Below are positions 6,130 through 7,481 of a DNA stretch of 7,481 nt, piece after piece. Numbering within the stretch: position 1 is the first letter of the stretch; every line of letters starts with the position of its first letter. The notes under the pieces were generated by a model. The model was not told where the DNA came from, ran no database searches, and worked only from the letters and a program-made list of their open reading frames with translations. The translations under genes were made by a program, and so were the position numbers. Origin of the DNA: Actinomycetota bacterium (GTDB lineage: Bacteria > Actinomycetota > Thermoleophilia > Solirubrobacterales > Solirubrobacteraceae); contig SYBY01000157.1 of NCBI GenBank assembly GCA_005788585.1, forward strand, positions 1-7,481, written 5' to 3'.

Positions 6130-7481
6130 TCACACCGGAACGGGCTGCCGGATCAGGTCCGCGGCGCGCTCGGCGACCATGATGGTCGGCGCGTTCGTGT
6201 TCCCGCCCGGGATGACGGGCATGACCGACGCGTCGGCCACCCGCAGCCCCTCGACGCCGCGCCCGCGCAGCTGCGGGTCGAGCACCGCGAGCTCGTCGGA
6301 GTCGGCCCCCATCCGGCACGTGCCGACCGGGTGGTAGAGCAGGTCCACGCGGCGGCGGATGTCCCCTTCGAGGTCGTCGTCGTTCAGGTCGCCGCCGGGG
6401 AGCAGCTCCTTGCCCACCACCTCGGCCAACGGGCCCTGGCGCATGATCTCGCGGGAGATCTTCACGCCCTCGATCAGCGCCGCCAGATCCTCCGGCTCGC
6501 TCATCGTGTTCGTCAGGATCCGCGGCTTCGCGCGCGGGTCCGCGCTGCGCAGCGTGACCGCGCCGCGGCTCTTGGGCGTGATGAGCACGGGCCCGCTGGT
6601 GAGCGCGTCGTGGTCGTACTTCTCGAAGCCGTGGTCGACGAAGTACGCGGGCGCGAAGTGGAACTGGAGGTCGGGTGCGGGCAGGCCGGGCCGGCTGCGG
6701 ACGAACGCGAACGCCTCCGCCACCGTCGAGGTCAGCGGGCCGGTGCCGCGCAGCAGCCACTCCGCGAGGTACTTCGGGTGCTCGGCGTCGACCAGCGACC
6801 CGCCGCCGTCGACGTGCCAGACGCAGGTCACGTACGGGTGGTCCTGCAGGTTCTGCCCGACCCCGGGGACGTCGGCCTCCACGCTCAGCCCGACCGACGT
6901 GAGGTGGTCGGCCGGCCCGACACCGGAGAGCATGAGCAGCTGCGGGCTGCCGTACGCGCCGGCGGACAGGATGACCTCGCGGTCGGCGTTGGCGAGCTGC
7001 TCGCGGCCGCGCTTGTCGCGGTAGCGCACGCCGACGGCGCGCCCGCCGCGGATCTCGACGCGCTCGACCTGGGCGTTGGTGACGACCTCGAGGTTCGGCC
7101 GCTTCATCGCGGGTCGCAGGTACGCGCTCGCGGCGCCCCAGCGGCGCCCGCCCTTCTGCGTGACCTGCACCAGCGCGCAGCCGTCCTGCTCGGGCCCGTT
7201 GTAGTCGTCGATGTACGGGATGCCGGCACCTTCGGCGGACGCGAGGAACCGCTTGGTCAGCGGGCGCGGAGAGCGTTCGTCCTCGACACGCAGCGGGCCG
7301 CCGACCGCGTGGTGCTCGGACGCGCCGCGCGCGTTGTCCTCGGCCCGCAGGAAGTACGGGCGCACGTCGTCCCACCCCCACCCCGTGGCGCCCTGGGCCT
7401 CCCACAGGGCGTAATCCAGCGGGCGGCCGCGGACGGAGGGCATCGCGGGCATCGCGCTGGTGCCGCCCAGGCCGCGGCCGC
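6130..7481 (-). CDS. GMC-family FAD-dependent oxidoreductase (choline/alcohol dehydrogenase-like), 5' end outside window
   Basis: Flavoenzyme of the glucose-methanol-choline family, which oxidises an alcohol to an aldehyde, ketone or lactone. The frame is open from the right edge to the TGA at 6132-6130, about 450 codons. The N-terminal Rossmann segment (GxGxxG) of roughly 80 residues is outside. The ATG at 7452 is internal, because the signature 1-like stretch GRGLGGTSAMPAMPSVRG runs through it. Numbering from that Met: signature 2 is GAYGSPQLLMLSGVG at 165-179; GVGQNLQDHP is at 197-206; the active-site motif HPVGTCRMG begins at H374; and GGNTNAPTIM at 416-425 supplies N418. H374 with N418 is the usual His/Asn pair of the choline dehydrogenase/AlkJ-like branch. 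One oddity is that the Asn normally found in GGSSxxN is replaced by Pro. The substrate is not determinable. It lies upstream of, and in the same direction as, the large secreted protein gene, with a 119-bp gap, so it is probably a separate unit. Confidence 0.93.
   Translation of the reverse strand, partial: GRGLGGTSAMPAMPSVRGRPLDYALWEAQGATGWGWDDVRPYFLRAEDNARGASEHHAVGGPLRVEDERSPRPLTKRFLASAEGAGIPYIDDYNGPEQDGCALVQVTQKGGRRWGAASAYLRPAMKRPNLEVVTNAQVERVEIRGGRAVGVRYRDKRGREQLANADREVILSAGAYGSPQLLMLSGVGPADHLTSVGLSVEADVPGVGQNLQDHPYVTCVWHVDGGGSLVDAEHPKYLAEWLLRGTGPLTSTVAEAFAFVRSRPGLPAPDLQFHFAPAYFVDHGFEKYDHDALTSGPVLITPKSRGAVTLRSADPRAKPRILTNTMSEPEDLAALIEGVKISREIMRQGPLAEVVGKELLPGGDLNDDDLEGDIRRRVDLLYHPVGTCRMGADSDELAVLDPQLRGRGVEGLRVADASVMPVIPGGNTNAPTIMVAERAADLIRQPVPV

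Noticed and set aside
1004..6337. A 1777-codon open frame on the plus strand
   Set aside because: It crosses real genes on both strands and two intergenic gaps. Its product is Arg/Ala/Asp-rich low-complexity sequence without domains. It is a shadow of G+C-rich coding on the opposite strand.
6080..7405. A 441-codon minus-strand frame overlapping the GMC gene in another frame
   Set aside because: The frame with GMC signatures is 6130-7481. This one gives Arg/Gly-rich sequence without motifs and is a frame shadow.
7450..7452. ATG at 7452 as the true start of the GMC gene
   Set aside because: The frame stays open to the window edge, and the signature 1-like motif begins upstream of this Met. 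The true start must lie outside the window.

Overview
This is a very G+C-rich bacterial window, with G or C at most third codon positions and long antisense shadow frames. It holds four protein genes and almost no intergenic space. Codon use, the style of the secreted proteins (a delta-60 repeat propeller, a fibronectin-like domain, a basic tail) and the apparently leaderless starts suggest an actinobacterium-like organism. Thermoleophilia (Solirubrobacterales) is my best guess, but it is an inference from style and not a marker-based placement.

Layout, left to right. (1) Positions 1-1260, minus strand: a multicopper oxidase whose C-terminus lies beyond the left edge; the first 420 residues are present. 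(2) Positions 1261-1343: an 83-bp divergent intergenic region. On each side a TANNNT hexamer sits exactly 7 nt from the ATG, the geometry of leaderless transcription. A short inverted repeat overlaps the rightward hexamer. (3) Positions 1344-2267, plus strand: a secreted SMP-30/gluconolactonase-like beta-propeller of 307 residues. (4) Positions 2264-6010, minus strand: a 1248-residue secreted modular protein. It has seven delta-60 repeats, a Pro-rich linker, a large beta-rich region I do not recognise, a probable fibronectin type III domain and a lysine-rich tail. Genes 3 and 4 converge and share the palindrome CTAG, so each TAG stop lies partly inside the other. (5) Positions 6011-6129: a 119-bp gap with a hairpin, an AT-rich island that may be a promoter, and a Shine-Dalgarno sequence. 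(6) Positions 6130-7481, minus strand: a GMC-family FAD oxidoreductase whose N-terminal FAD-binding segment lies beyond the right edge.

Three of the four genes have, or probably have, export signals, so the region looks devoted to the cell envelope or exterior. The mix of a copper oxidase, a lactonase-like propeller and a flavin alcohol oxidoreductase allows a loose oxidative theme (alcohol or sugar oxidation, lactone hydrolysis, phenol or metal oxidation). The genes do not form one operon, so functional linkage is only a hypothesis. I see no mobile element, CRISPR array, tRNA or rRNA. The least explained content is the approximately 490-residue middle region of the 1248-residue protein.
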